From assembly GCA_025769875.1 (NCBI GenBank), contig JAGFNK010000026.1, positions 62,001 through 126,000 of the forward strand: DNA of 64,000 nt. Direction: 5' to 3'. This DNA comes from Russula earlei. Lineage: Eukaryota; Basidiomycota; Agaricomycetes; Russulales; Russulaceae. How positions within the stretch are numbered: position 1 is the stretch's first letter; every line of letters begins with the position of its first letter. The position numbers were made by a program, and so were the translations under genes. The notes beneath the pieces are model-generated. The model did no database searches. It was not told the DNA's origin and worked only from the letters and a program-made list of their open reading frames with translations. Of this stretch, positions 27,201-40,240 are shown piece after piece.

Positions 27201-27808
27201 CGCGTCTTCGCAAGCTGAGACGGGAGGAGCGACGGCGCCGTGAATTTGAACGTGCGCATCCGTCAGGGTACCTCGTTGGCGACCAGGAATATCTCGGCGT
27301 CCCTTCCGAGGCCCACAGCTCCTACGACAATTCAGATGCAGTTTCTGTGACATCCTCAGAAGATCATTGGGGCCCGCAAATCGGCGAATACAATGAGAAT
27401 AATGTCCAATATCCACCACCTCCACCAGCTCTGCACCCAATTCCTCAACACGCGCTCGAGAATGCCAAAACCATTGATGACCGGGACCTTGAAGCCATGC
27501 TTGAATCTGGCTGGGATCCATCGCCAGATGCATCCACAGACAATTTGCATCTTGGTCAACCGCAGTCGTCTCTGTCGCCAAGATTGCCACCTGGACATCT
27601 GGGTGCTGCCAGTTACTCTGCAGTTGGGCATCATCACCCTCCATCTCAAGTGAAGTCCCCAAATTCTCCGGGGCGTCCACCACAGGGGGCAAGTTCCGCT
27701 GTCGGTCACGAGCAAGATTGGAAGGCGCATGTGAAGCGGCGCAGTGGGGGTGGACAGCGAAATGAATACGGGCCCCTGGGTCCCTTGGATCCCGGGGTGA
27801 GGTACTAG
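24212..27808 (+). CDS. Chitin synthase, division 2, without myosin domain
   Basis: Membrane glycosyltransferase family 2 enzyme that polymerises GlcNAc from UDP-GlcNAc at the plasma membrane. Exons are 24212-25835, 25892-26127, 26186-27048 and 27100-27808; they sum to 3432 nt (1143 aa). The order is a Pro/Ser-rich N-terminus, membrane segments at about residues 68-125, an extracellular N-glycosylation-rich stretch, another membrane pair near residues 330-355 ([18 protein letters not shown]), then the catalytic domain. Visible catalytic motifs are [18 protein letters not shown], the GEDRFLTT acceptor loop and [11 protein letters not shown]-terminal bundle of membrane helices and [14 protein letters not shown] follow. 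The last exon adds ~235 disordered residues starting with a highly basic [13 protein letters not shown] patch. It fits the class IV/Chs3-like group; no myosin motor is seen. All catalytic residues look intact. Confidence 0.93.
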
Positions 27809-28277
27809 GGACAAGCTGACAGGTCAGCTTGTTTGTGATTTTAGCAGGAAGTTTATCTTGCATCGGACAGCAGTTATACCCTCTGACCTCCTATACTACC
27901 CGCACTTGCATCTTGCATCTATCGCGTACGTCAACAGCGATCCATAATACGCACATCATATTTCATACTTCGCAAACTTTGTCGTGCTCGCTCACTCATT
28001 CATTACCTCTTGATGACGACTCTTGCCGTACCCAGCCCGCGTTTATCCATTCCTTTCATTCCCATGCACCTGTTTATCAGTATACACGCATAGAATTTTT
28101 CACTCTTAATCAGACGGACTCCGAACAAAACGGCCCGAACTCCAGCATATTTATATTCTGATTTGGCTTGAGTTGGCGGGTGAGCGCCTTTCCGAACTTG
28201 ACAGGGAGGCGCCCAAGCCATTGTCTTGATTCATTCACGTTACGTGCCGCTTACGACGCTCTTCCCAAACACTCCTC
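27809..28277. other. Intergenic, chitin synthase 3' end to MED27
   Basis: Tandem plus-strand genes flank 469 bp. This should contain the chitin synthase 3' UTR and MED27 promoter. No open frame or element of note was seen. Confidence 0.45.
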
Positions 28278-29605
28278 ATGGCTACTACAGTAGAGAATGG
28301 TGCAGAAGCCCTTAAGTCAGGAACTCCGATGGAAGATCAACAGTCAACCGTCTCGGATGTCCAATCGCAAATAGATCTACTGTCGGACCTCTGCAAGCGG
28401 CTGCAAACTCTGCGACAACTACCCAGCGGCGTCCTGCGCTCAGAGCTTGTGTCGGGGCCGAACCAGGTCCTCCCGACGCTGACACTGAAAGACATCTTTG
28501 GCAAGTCTGCAGAGGACCTCCGGACGTTCCACGCCGCGGCGATCGAGGGGAAGGTGCAGGACGCCCTTCGTGCTGCAGCGGAGAGTGAGCGGAGGGATGC
28601 GACAGAGATTAAGGATGCTTGCGAAAGGGAGGGCCAGAAACGACGGTGCGTGCGTCCTTCAGGCCCTGTCTTTTTTTTTTTTTTTCCTCCGGTTCTCGCC
28701 ATTCTCGCTCTTTCCGCCCTTCCCTTCCATCTTCCGCTGGGCAGGGCGTTCGTTCCCTTTCTATGGGTCCCGCACGCTGCTGAGCTGCTGATACCGAATG
28801 ACCCACCCTTTTCCTGTTCATGTTTTAGCCGCTCTCCCACTCCCGAATCCCCCCGACCCTATTTGCCTCTGCAACAGAAGGGCGCGAGTCCGTTTCCCCC
28901 GCTTCCGGCGGGCGCTCTGCCGCTCACCCTCGATGACCTGCCGACGTACATCCGGGAGTTCAACTCGACACATGCGAAGAAGGTGCTGCTGCACATTTAC
29001 TTGACGCCCGGGCCCGAGTCGCGCGGCGTCGCCGTGCCCTTGGTGCTCCGGGTCCTTATCCCCAACGTGCTGAGGGCGTTCATCACCCTCGCGCATGAAG
29101 AGGGGGTCGCAGGGGCCGGATCCGAGACCCCGGCGCTGATGGTGGAAAGCCTCACCGTGTTTGGGTCGAGGGAGAAGGCGAGTGAATCTGAACGACGGGG
29201 GGGAGGGGTCGTCGCCCAATTCATTGACCGTGGGCTGCTTTAGAGACCCCCGCATTCGCAGTCCGAGTTCATCGTCTTCCAGAAACTGTCTCAGTGGATC
29301 GTGCGCGTCTTGCAGTCGTCGCCACGCGTGCCCGTGCAAAGCTTCATGGTAAGCAATCACGATGCCCGCTCAGATCGGCGGCCTTGTCGCTGACCTTGTC
29401 CCTTTGGATGCACCTTTTGATCGATTCGAATGGGGGGACGGCAACGGAACAGGACATGTTGGTGGCGTACGAGAACCTGTTTCTGGAAAAGTGCTCGCAT
29501 TGCCAACGCTTCCTCTCGGCGGAGGGATACCTGCCCCCCGTTGCCCGCGTAAGGCAAGAGTACGGGTCTTGGGAGCCCCAGCACGGCACTTGCGTACAAA
29601 ATTAG
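28278..29605 (+). CDS. med27: Mediator complex subunit 27
   Basis: Tail-module subunit of the RNA polymerase II Mediator. Exons are 28278-28645, 28829-29177, 29244-29348 and 29453-29605; they sum to 975 nt (324 aa). The N-terminal third is helical with heptad-like Leu spacing (QIDLLSDLCKRLQTLRQL). The central part holds the family pattern ending VFGSREK-RPPHSQSEFIVFQKLSQ. The C-terminus has the cysteine pair KCSHCQRFL followed by GYLPPVARVR, the usual Med27 end. The second intron (29178-29243) must be GC-AG: only the donor GCGAGT after AAG keeps the conserved PPHSQS frame. Intron 1 (183 bp) is unusually long for this window and contains a T run. Identity is good but rests on short motifs. Confidence 0.8.
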
Positions 29606-30715
29606 GCGTGGCGAAGGATTTCAGCCGCCGAGACAGATGCTGAGTTTCTTTTTGTTTTACCATCCGACTGGTTCTTGTCTGGCCGGAGCTTGTTGTGGTG
29701 GACATGGCCGACGTCTCGGGGTCTCTCCCTGGGGCTGAGGGGGGGACAGCGAGTCAAATTTGTTGCGGCAGGGAATGCACTCTCTCTGTATCGAAAAAAT
29801 GGGGAGCCTGTCCTGTCCTGAACCCTCTTTCTTTCCTATTATCATTATTTTTTGTCCTTCTGATCCGGGGCTTAGCTTTGGCCCATTGTATCCTATCTGT
29901 CTGGCCAAAGAGGCCCCAGTCCGTCCGATCTGTTGTGAGCCGAAGCTGGAAAATCGAGTCGAGAAAATCGAGATTGACTTTTTTTGTCTCTCTGCGATCT
30001 ATGATCAAGATCTTGCCGGGATGCCGTTAGCGACGTGGTCACACTAATCCGAATTTAGTCTAAGAGGGCCGAGCTTTCGGCTCCTGAATTTTTAACCTCG
30101 GAATTTCGTGCGTGAGTGCGTGCTCTCAAGAACGAACGAATGCACTAACCGAAAATCTCTAGCAAACTTATTTAGATCATCCTGCACAGCCGTCTGTCTT
30201 TGCTCAGGCGCCGTCCACATGAGCATCCGGCTCGCCTCAGGCGTGCACAGCTCGAGCGACGAGTGGAAGAGTGAACACAGCAGAGGCACCTGATCACTTC
30301 GGGCTCGGAACGGCGGGGTTTTAGGTCCACCCCCGTTCTCTTGAGGTCCAGCCAATGCAATATTTCAGCTCGAGATCCACTCGACGAGATGTTAGACCTT
30401 CAACCTCTTGCCTTTGCTCCCGCCCCATTCATTAAAGCCATTCGCTCCCTCCCCCCTCCGTTTCACATCTTTCCCCCCTCTCCACCATTACACCATTGCT
30501 CCTTCCGGGCGAGGAAGCGGTCGTTTCACCCTCCTACTTCACCCGTTTCCTACAGACGAATTGGCCCGTCATCGTTTTCTGTGCATCATACGTTCTGCCG
30601 TCCTCCGCGTCTCTGTGAGTCTTCAACGTTAGCCGCTTCTCTCCACCTCGCGAACCTATCTCAGGACCATTAAATCACTCCCCTCGTTTTCGTGGATACT
30701 TGGAAACGGACCGAA
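29606..30715. other. Intergenic region upstream of the MedA-type gene
   Basis: About 1.1 kb, pyrimidine-rich near 30.4-30.65 kb as expected for a fungal promoter/5' UTR. Scattered open frames show no domain. I see no gene here. Length suits a developmentally regulated promoter, which is only an inference. Confidence 0.45.
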
Positions 30716-32389
30716 ATGAATACACCTTCGCCCATACTACCAATACCGCTCGAGACCTCAGGCATCACGTCTTCTCGGCAAGGGATGTTCAACGTCCTCA
30801 ATTACTCTCCTCGAATGGGTCTGAGAGGCACTACGATCACCATCCACACTTTGTTCACCAACACTAACCGGCACGACCCCGTCCGCATTCGCATCGTCAT
30901 CGGTCACAAGCCCATCCTCACGGGAATAGAAAACATAGGGGCGCACGGCGAAGCTTCCACAATGTGGAGATGCACGGGCATCGTACCAGAATTTTACGTG
31001 CCCAAGGGCGGCTTCACCTCGACGCAAACGGTCACCCTCCAGGCGCTGGGTGAATGCGGTTACGTCCTCGACACGGTGACCTTTGGGAATTTCACGTATG
31101 CCAGTGGGGAACATGGCAAGCAGTCAAGGAGCATTTCTGTCCGAGAGCCCCGTCGTCCTGAACTACTTTAGCAGGTCTCCCCCCCTCCGACTGGTTCCCG
31201 TTTTATCTCTCCGATCCTGTCCGCGGGGGAAACCCGCGCTTACATGCCGCCCAACCGCCTCTTACTCACTCTGCCCTATTCCGGCCGAGGGGGCGGGCTT
31301 CCCCGGCGTCCCACTCTGCCTCGTTCCGTCCAAAGACTCGGAAGCGGCAAGCTTCCCCAGCGCCCCTTGGGTGCCAAGCCCCCAAGCGTAGGCGAGTTCT
31401 GCGCAGACACGAAAACAAGCACGACGTCGACTCTTCCGAGGTCACACTGGCCTATATGGGAGACCCGACAGATATTGGCAAAGATCTATCCGAGACAGGG
31501 CGAGTGCTGGTCAGATGTATTTGCAAGCAGGACGGGGCCAAGCTCCATCTATCCTTTCACGCAATTCGTGAAGAGGAGTACGACGACCAGTTCGTCGTCA
31601 TTTCTTGCATCTACCGCGAGGGAGACGGCAGAAGGTACTTCACCTCCGTAGACATGATCAGGCTCGTCGAATACATGGTCCAGGAGCAGCTCACTGCCGA
31701 TGAGAAGAGTCGAATCAGGCGCAACCTCGAATCCCTAAGTCCCAAGACCATTACGAGAGCCACGTCGGACAAATTTTTCCAGGTACTCATGGAGTTCCCT
31801 GCACCCCAGCCCCGCAACATCGAGAAGGACATCAAAGTGTTTGAGTGGGATACGCTCACGAATGGTCTCCGGAAGATCATGGATAAATACGTACGTCAAG
31901 GACGCTTCGGTCCTCCACTCTTTCAGCCTGATTCTGATCCTTGCCGTGATGGTATAACAGTCCTGGGTCATAGTCCCGCTGTCGTCCACCCCACTTCCCG
32001 CGGAACCCAGGCTACCCGCGTACGTCGATGACATCTTCCAACAACCTCCGCCATATTCTTCCGCCGCCCTTGGCTCATCCGATGGCACCAATACACCGGA
32101 CGGTTCTGGGCGGGCCAACCTCGTGCCGGCCATGCATGTCAACCCTTCTTTGCTGCACTCGCAGGGCTTGGCGATCGGTTCGCCGGCGCCCGGACCTCTC
32201 ATGGTGGGCGGCGATATGCCGCCCCCGAGTCCGCGAGGAGACCACAAGCATGTCGAAGCCGGTGACAGCAGCCAAATGCAAACTCACTACGAACCCACCG
32301 ATCATTCAAGTTTCGACTCGCTCGGATTACACTTACAGACGCTGCATGAGCACGGCGCTCACGCGGGCACGGTACCTTCATTCTTCTGA
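30716..32389 (+). CDS. MedA-type (DUF7082) developmental regulator
   Basis: Resembles the fungal Medusa/Acr1 family, nuclear regulators of sporulation and surface traits. The N-terminus reads VLNYSPRMGLRGTTITI, then residues ending TVTFGNFTYAS. The C-terminal conserved block is at 31456-31890: RRYFTSVDMIRLVEYMV, EKSRIRRNLESLSPKTITRA and PRNIEKDIKVFEWDTL. The last intron (donor GTACGT near 31891, acceptor near 31961) leads to a Pro/Ser-rich tail ending GTVPSFF. The start is the ATG at 30716; the open frame further upstream lacks an ATG. The join between ~31096 and 31392 is unresolved. The first exon and the conserved block are in different frames, and either one 296-bp intron (31096-31391) or a shorter, differently phased intron could connect them. 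A basic KRRRVLRR patch at ~31384 may be a nuclear signal. Confidence 0.68.
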
Positions 32390-32867
32390 TATCCTTCTGG
32401 TTGGTTCCCCATTTTCGGCGTGATTTTTCTTTCTGTACCACTATGACGGCCTGTCCGGTGGCGATACCACTGACGAATGTACCTCGGCTCCTGCCACGCA
32501 TAGCATAGCTCGTTCTGTCTTTACTGCCCTGAATGAACATGCATGTCAACAGTACCACAGTATCACCACCTACTATGCCACTCACTATCTTAGGGGTTGT
32601 ACCCCTGTTGTTGGGTGCCAAAGCGTTGCTTCCCGTAACACAAAGCAGTGAATGGGGTATTATTAATCCAAGATGTGGCACCAAAACAGAGGTAGAGACA
32701 GACAGATATTTACAGAAAAAAAAAAATAGGTAGTCGTTTGATCGGTACATACAAATTCCTCTCCGAAGAGATGGTAAGATGCTGACTAGAGTAACATAGC
32801 AGAACTCGGATTCGGAAGACCCGCAGTTTTCGCGTCATATTAGGTTCAGGCCGGCGCGTGATTTTGA
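32390..32867. other. Convergent intergenic region
   Basis: About 480 bp between 3' ends of the MedA-type gene and the DOCK gene. It includes an A-rich run near 32717-32726, plausible as polyadenylation context. No gene was seen. Confidence 0.45.
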
Positions 32868-35800
32868 TCACGATGCGGTCCCATCTCGCCGCCCAAAGCT
32901 GAGGCTCCCCAACCGTGAGAAACGACCCTTGAGAGACGCACTTTTACTCGCAAGGGATGCGCCGCTGTTCGTAGCTGATGGCACAGCCCCCGTGACGTTC
33001 ACGAAGGAGCCCTGAGCGGAGCCCACGGAAAGCGAATCGCTTCGATTAATATTGCCACCGTCGACTACTTCGCCAGGGCCTGATGCGATTCCATTCATGC
33101 CATGCCGAGCGAGGTGTGCGATATGCTTCTGTAAACGTGTGGGCTGTGTCGTCGAAACAGTAAACGGGGTGGCGGGAGACCGGGGAGGCGATATGTTCGG
33201 GCCCAGCATGTGAGGGGGGGAGATGGCGAAGGGTGTGCGGTTGATAGAGGAGTTCGACGGAACGATCGAGCTGGCGTCCATTAGAGATGGAGCATATGAA
33301 GAGTCATCAGGGGCAGGGTTTCCGCGCTCAGTGGGAACATCAAAGGATAAGCGGTGGATCTCCTCATTGAAATTTTTACGGAAAAACCCCTCGAGTGTCT
33401 CGTGAAATCCGAGCATTTCTTGGGGACATAACTGACCATGGAGTCGCAAACAACTATCAATGATACGGGCCTGGCGTTCATCCAAGCGTGAGCTTGTTGA
33501 TCGAGGTATGACGTTAATCACTAACCTGCTCGTCGATTGCAGCACGTAACTTGTTGACGAAGTCTTTCCGCTCAGGATATTTCGTGACATAGTCGGGAGT
33601 TAGAAACGATGAGCGGTAGGTTGCTAAGCCTCCACCTGCAGGAGTGTCGACTATGTTGTTTAGAGCCATCGTCAAAGGATTCGTCGAGCCAACTTGTGCT
33701 GTTTTGGCCAGAGTGGAGTACTTCATGTAGAGCATGTTCAGCTCCTTATTCTTTTGCTCCACCTCAAGAAGAGCATTTTCGACCGGAGATATCTCGATAA
33801 CCTCGAATGTCACGACCTCTGATCGTCTTAGCACAGCAGGGAAAGACTCTTCCGTAGTGAAGTACGTCTTCTCTATCCATGACTCTTCGTTCCCATCCCG
33901 ATCGACCTTTGCTATAGGTCGGGAAGAGCTGAAATAGTTGATGGCGCTAAAGAAGTTCTGTTAATATTGAAGCCAGTTCTACGGATTTTCCGAACTGACC
34001 AGTGTTCATAGTACGTCCGGACCGCATCAGGGACGTCAGGATTAGTGAAAATTGGTAACCCCCGGTTGGGTTCGGGAGTAACCACGCTGCATTGAACATA
34101 CTGGTCGTTTCCGAAGCGGATGTCGACTGGAGGATCTCCAGGAGTCTTAAGTAACCGAGCGCCTGCATGTTTACTCAGCATGCGTTCACAAAAGGCTCCT
34201 AACTTCTCCCACTCGAAACCACGATACTGACACGGATATCAGTGAAAACGCGACAACTATCACATACGGATCAGACATACTATGAACTGCTTGTTACGGA
34301 TGGCCACAGGGAAGTTGCCATAGAACACCACACGGAAGTAATCAGGGTAGAAGCGCTGCGCATTGATAATATGTTCCAATAAGGCGGCTTGGTGTCGCAT
34401 AATCTCAGCCAAACGTCCGCTGTCGGCACACATGTATCAGTGACGGGAAAGGTTGAGAATAAATGTTTCCTACTAGTTGAAGGTGACTTCCGAGTGCTGA
34501 TAAGCCAGTTCTTTGCATATTTCGATTGCACTCTCCCAAGCCTTTCCTTTGCCAAAGTAGTCCAAAATAAGCAGATGCAGAGTCTCCTTCCGGTGGAATT
34601 GAGACTGCTGTGGCAGCAGGAGGTCATCCATAGGCTCTACGAACAAGTTCAAATTCCATTCGTAAAGATCCGCGTGCAACTTGAGGGTGAGAGCCGCTTC
34701 AACGTAGTTTTGGGATTGCAAATGCATCTATCAACGAATCGAGCTAAGGAGTGCTAAACGGTTGCGGAAAAGGATGGCACTCACGTTGACGAGTTGATGA
34801 ACATACTTGATGTAGATCTCGTTGCGGCCAATCCGGCGTATGAAATTCATGAGGCGAAGCTGCGAAATGTGAGGATAAACCAAAATTAACAGGGCGAAGC
34901 TAACAAACCGTGGCAATGACTCGGTCATCAGCAAACTCTTCTCCTTCTGGAAGAGCGCGCACGCTCAGGAGCATCTCGAGGAAAAGGTCGACGGAATCTA
35001 GGAAATTTGAGACCCTCTCGCGCAGTTGATCTTCAACGTTCGATGATTCAAATAAGAGGCGCAGCTGATTGATGAAGAAGGCTCTTGAGAGGTCATCCGC
35101 CTTGCTATCAGACATGAACAACGAGTCCAATTTGCTGATGAGCTCGTGCTCGATATCGTCGAAATGTCGGTGTTCTTGATATTGTGAAACGACCATGCTG
35201 TAGAGGATCTGCACGGCAGTGCTTCGAAGCAAGTCATGGTGGCTGACGCAAAGATTGACAACATGGCTGACGAGGGGGCTTAAGGAAGTTTGATATCTCT
35301 TTAAAATAGGTGAGTTGTGCCCGTAAAGACAACTAATAAAAACCTTACTCCGTATCTTGTAACAACGCCGGCTCGTTCAGACACGTCTTCAGGCCACCCT
35401 AGAGCATCCCATAGTTGCTGAAGTATGGCAGCTCCTTCTCCCCGGATGTCACCAGCCATTCGCCATACTGCTCGACGCCGCTGGGTGAAATTGTCAACAA
35501 CAAACGTAGATAAGACGAAATATTGGGACCACCTGTGGACTGAATTCCTCAATGACCAGTTGATCCGAGGAAAGAAGCTTCAATAGCACTTGAAATGCCT
35601 CCCTCCATAAATCTGTATTGAACCGGAATGTCTCTTCGTCGCTGGGGATGAAATGCTTCTCAAGCAGAACTGCAACAGAGTCCATCATCTTGACTAGTAC
35701 TTTATGCGCCATGATGTTCACATTCAGCCAGTTCGCGGGCCAGGCGTCGTTGTCCAAAATGGAAGTCGCCACTCTGAAGAGTTGCAAAAGCAATGCAGCG

Positions 35801-38800
35801 AAGTTGTCACGACCCTCGATTTCGAAGACGCCCTCGAAGAAGTTCAAGAGATACTTTTTCGGGGAAGACAGTAGGATGACCAGTAGCACAATGGCGGTTT
35901 CTCCTTGTGCTGGGCTGAACAGGGTCTGTCCCTCGGTTTGGTATACACCATTGAAGCCTTTTGGTACTCTGTGCAACTGTGCAATCAAGGAGAACGGATA
36001 TGATTCCGGGAACGTCACAAGGGCAGTCGAAGGGGACGTGCTAGGCGTCCTTTTCCGTTCAACGGCGTGGGCATTGGCGGTGTTTTGGAGTTCACGATAG
36101 GACTCCAAAAGTCTGCGCACATTGATGAGAGATGTACTTAGTCGAGGAAGGAGACTCACCTTGGTAACAAAGAAAGCAAATAGTCCACGTTATCCTGCTC
36201 CTGTCGGAGTGCATTGCGGTCCGCAAGAATGTCAGGGTCTACCAGCTTCTGCTGGAGCTTGTCCAGCATCAAAGCTATTATAGTGACGCAGAGTCGGATG
36301 CTTTCTAGCCACGACACCCGAGCGCCATCGATCGCGCTTTCGTCGTCTCCTGATTGAGTCTGGGTAAACTCGTCGAAGCGCCCAAAGTGAGACTTGATCC
36401 ACATAACGACGGCTTCAACTAACAAGTTGCGTGACTGTGCATTGTCGAATAGGAAGCCTTTCACGAGCTGGAGGAACATGACGAGCTTCCACACAGCAAG
36501 CTTACCCTTAACAGAAGAGACCGTATTTGCAAAAGATGTCGCAATAGAGACGACCTCGACGGTTGAGAATATCTCCGCTAGCTCTGGAAGGATGGAAGTG
36601 AAGCGCTGGAGTGCAATGGTTTGAGTGCCGATGATGGAAGGTGGGGATATAGTCGTCATCATTTTATTAACTTCAGATAGGTGAGACCGTAGCTCCCGCC
36701 TGAACGTCGACTCTAGGTGTTCCGCAGTCGCACCACCTCCTACGCTTGCCTCCTTGGTTTTCTGCAGCGCCCGAGATCTCACAATGAACTTGAAGATGTA
36801 ATGCCAAACCTTGAGCGCGGCACGTAGCGGCGAAGCGTTATCGTTTCCAGTTGGATCTGAGAGCATCCGATTCATGGAATGAATGATATGCGAAGATGCC
36901 GAGGCGCAATTGAAGTGTTTTTGAATATAGATATCCAACACAGGCTGGAAATTGCTGAACCTCCTATCCTGCACGATGCCGAGGACCGTTACCAGCGCGC
37001 GAAAAACAAGGTGATCCATGTCGTTAGCTTGGTTCATCGGAGACGCGAGTATAGCAAATAACGAGTCAAAAATGTCTCGCAAAAACTTCACAATCTCAAG
37101 TTCTCCGACAAACGTGAACTTGAGGAGTACAGCTGAAAGTGCTTCCTTTTCCTGGATTTGAGACCAATTGAGCAGATCTGATAGGACCGCATTTTGTGTG
37201 TGCCGTGTTGAACATAACGATGACCGGATTGTCAAGGCATCGCGTATCACAGAAGTTGTTCGTTGAAGCTCGGCGGGGACGCTGAGCTGTTCCTGACGCT
37301 GACCATTTTGTAACCATGGTGTCGCTCCAAGGTACACATCCGGAGCGATCTGATTTAGTCGATCCGCTCGATACAATACTAGTGTGTGACTTCCATCCTC
37401 GAGGAAGGCACCCCCATCGGGGAATAGTGGCAGGAACGCGAATGCAAAAGGTTTGTCTCCTGCCTCGCCACCGACTTTCACTGCCTTCTCTCTTGAACTG
37501 CGATATCGAAAGGTGAAGAAGAGGTGCCAACGTGGTAGCTCGTTCCAAGGCAGCGCAAGCTTGATTAGCTCACCAAACGTTGGCTGACTATTCCGGAGAA
37601 AAACGAGAGAGTGGAATTGGGAAACGTTTGACTCGCCAGTACCTTGTGATATGACATTTTCCACAGTCTTTCCGAGAGCGTCCCGGACCTCGACGGTGAC
37701 CTGAATGTTGCTCGTAGTGAAAGGTCCGGAGCTGCGAACAAATGGGCTCACGCTGCGACGTGCAGCGTTATTATGGACAGATGGGAAATCACCACTCCAC
37801 AGCTTGATATAGAGCTCGTTGCGGTCATCGCCAGGGAACACCACATCGGGAAATCCAAGGCGTAGCGTGAGGGGCGCGTCAAGGAGTAAAGATGTGTTTT
37901 CCTTCACTATGGTCTGTGCGTTGCCATGGAATATCTTGACAGATATGGCGATCATGTCCGCTCTGCAAATGTGGACGTTTAGAACAGGTAGCCACTTCAA
38001 TAGGACAAGCACACCTTGATGACTTCTCAAACTCTTTATTGTTGTTGTTGATTATGTCTTGATGTAACATGGAAAAGGTGGCCTCATTAACGGGGATAAA
38101 GATAGGCATAGTGTGTTCTTTCGTAGATGAGACTTCAGCCGGGTCAGTGATTACTCTTGTCAACTGGGACAACTCCAAGACGGCACATCCGAAGGGTCTG
38201 CGGAATGTTGCACCTCCATCCAATGTGGCAAGAATGGTGGGCAAATTCCCGCTTGGGGAACCATCCGTCGGGGATGAACTCCATCCTTGGGAGTTGGACC
38301 CACGATAGCTATTGTCCTGAGGGATACCACTACTGGGATTGGGACCAATCTTGATTGAGCCATTTCGGACGATTCTGCACACGAGGAAGATCGTGCCCTG
38401 GATATCTGATAGTGCCAAGTCGGTGAAAAGTGTGCGTATCCGCGCAGACGGATCGCGCGCAAGCACGCCATTGTGATTCAAAACAACGCAGAAATCCTCT
38501 GTCACGAATCGGGCATCGCTTTTATTGTATAACGAGAAGTAGAGTTCGGCCGTTTCGCCAGGGGTACAGGGTGATGCCACAAAGGCACGTAGCTCGAAGA
38601 AGACTTGAAAGAATTTGGGCGTTGATACTCCTGAGGACTTGGAGGCTGAGGGGTAGGCAAGGGAAGAGGTCTTCGGGCGATTGTATTCTGGGAAAGCTGA
38701 ATAGGGGGAAGTAGGCAGCGGAGAGGTGGAGAACATGTCAAGGCTATGACGAGACTTCAATCCTTTAGCATCACCCGAGGCTTCTGCATAGGCTAGCGAC

Positions 38801-39935
38801 GCTTGTAGGGCATACATGCGCACCGCACTCATCCAATTGCGAGTGTCGATCTCTCCTTCGACGTCCACGGTCACTAGCCCGCCTCCGTTGGGATGTCGGA
38901 CGATGACGTCCAGGTTTTGCACGATATTGCTATTAACCAGACGAGCAACACAATCGCGTCGAAGATTTGCGGTCTCCTCGTCGCTCAGAGTCTGGGCAAG
39001 TAGCTGTCGGCGGCCCAGATGCAAAGCTTCGATGTGCTCGCGCACAGTCTGAAAAAGTTGGTAATCCCTACGCGCGAGATACTGGAACATCAACATGTGC
39101 CATTCACGAAGGGCCGAGGCTATCTCATCAACAATGGGTTGCGCTGCACCTGACATTGTTTCGTCGTTGGACTTCAGAGACGGTCGAGGGGGCAACGGCT
39201 TCAAGTTATGTGACTCTGTTGGGGAGAGGGAGCGAACACTGGCAGGGTATACGGGAAGACCGGCTCTAGACGAATTGGCCTGATCGGGAGGAGGGCCAAG
39301 CTTGAATGATTTACGCATTGTGGAAAGGTCTTCCTCTTCATCGTCTACGCGGGGGCCAGTATTCCTAGGCTTTGTTCCTTCTGAGATAGTGAGACGTGTA
39401 CCGTTCTGGAAGGCAGCTGCAACGTCAGCAAGACTGCCCTCGGCATCAGGTAATTCTTCTCGTATAAAGATGTGTGAGCCAGGGAAGATGCCAATAAAAA
39501 CTTGCTGAGGCTCTTCGAGCCTTGGTCCGCGGGACGACGATGGGTCAGAGGACACATTCCAAGATACGGGGGGACGTCGAGTAGTGCAGACGACATAGCT
39601 AGAGAGGGGTGAGACCACGTGTTTGCGTGAATAGATGGGGCGACGCACCCCCTATACCAAACGCCCTCTGTTTCCTTTCCCTTTGGCGTATATTTCTCGA
39701 AGGCATAGACCTCGTCACCGACCTCTAACGCAACCACATCACGATGTATGAAAGACTCTGCCGTAGACGCTTCCGTGACGGTGGATAACCGGGGTCGGTT
39801 TGATATGCGGGTGTCACGATGAGAAGGGGAGAGTGGATGAACGGCGTATCCATAAATGATTGAGGGAAGTGGTTCCCAAACGCCGCCGCGTCCGGGTGTT
39901 GCGGGACGACTTAGCGCGGTGGTCGGGATGGGCAT
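32868..39935 (-). CDS. dck1: DOCK-family guanine nucleotide exchange factor
   Basis: Large Rac/Rho-type GTPase activator of the CZH family (yeast Dck1; animal Dock1 relatives), working with an Elmo/Lmo1 partner at the membrane. The start is the ATG at 39935 (MPIPTTALSRPATPG). An SH3-like stretch lies in the first ~110 residues (EVGDEVYAFEKYTPKG, GVWYRG). A DHR-1/C2-type region covers about 37.5-38.8 kb (FFELRAFVASPCTPGETAEL, ELYIKLWSGDF). A long helical middle spans 35-37 kb. The DHR-2 exchange domain spans about 33.5-34.9 kb (LHADLYEWNLN, NKELNMLYMKYS, PLTMALNNIVDTPAGGG), and a Ser-rich disordered tail ends the protein. A total near 2,000 aa fits the family. Exon borders were not individually checked. 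It is divergent from SPC34. Confidence 0.88.
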
Positions 39936-40240
39936 CGGTGGAAGTCAAGATGAAAGGAGAAAGCTGAGCAATGGGATATCCGCGCGTCGCTGATCCAATG
40001 TGAGGCGGGGGCCGGAGTGGTACACCCAATTTGCAGGACGTCGCAGCCACCGAGGTCTCGGATAGTCCCCGGACGCCACTACTGTGCGCTAAGGTTTAAT
40101 GACTTTTCTCACGACGAACGAGGGGAGAGAGGGAAAGACGAACGTACGAGGCGACGGAACACGATGACTCCCACCACGTGATCGGTAGCAGACACAGACG
40201 CGAGCGACGAGCGACGCGGTCGCCACTTGATTGACTCTCA
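39936..40240. promoter_or_regulatory. Divergent promoter region, DOCK GEF / SPC34
   Basis: 305 bp between two opposite start codons. It contains a CACGTG E-box-like hexamer near 40177, a common bHLH-type site; its use here is inference. Confidence 0.45.
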
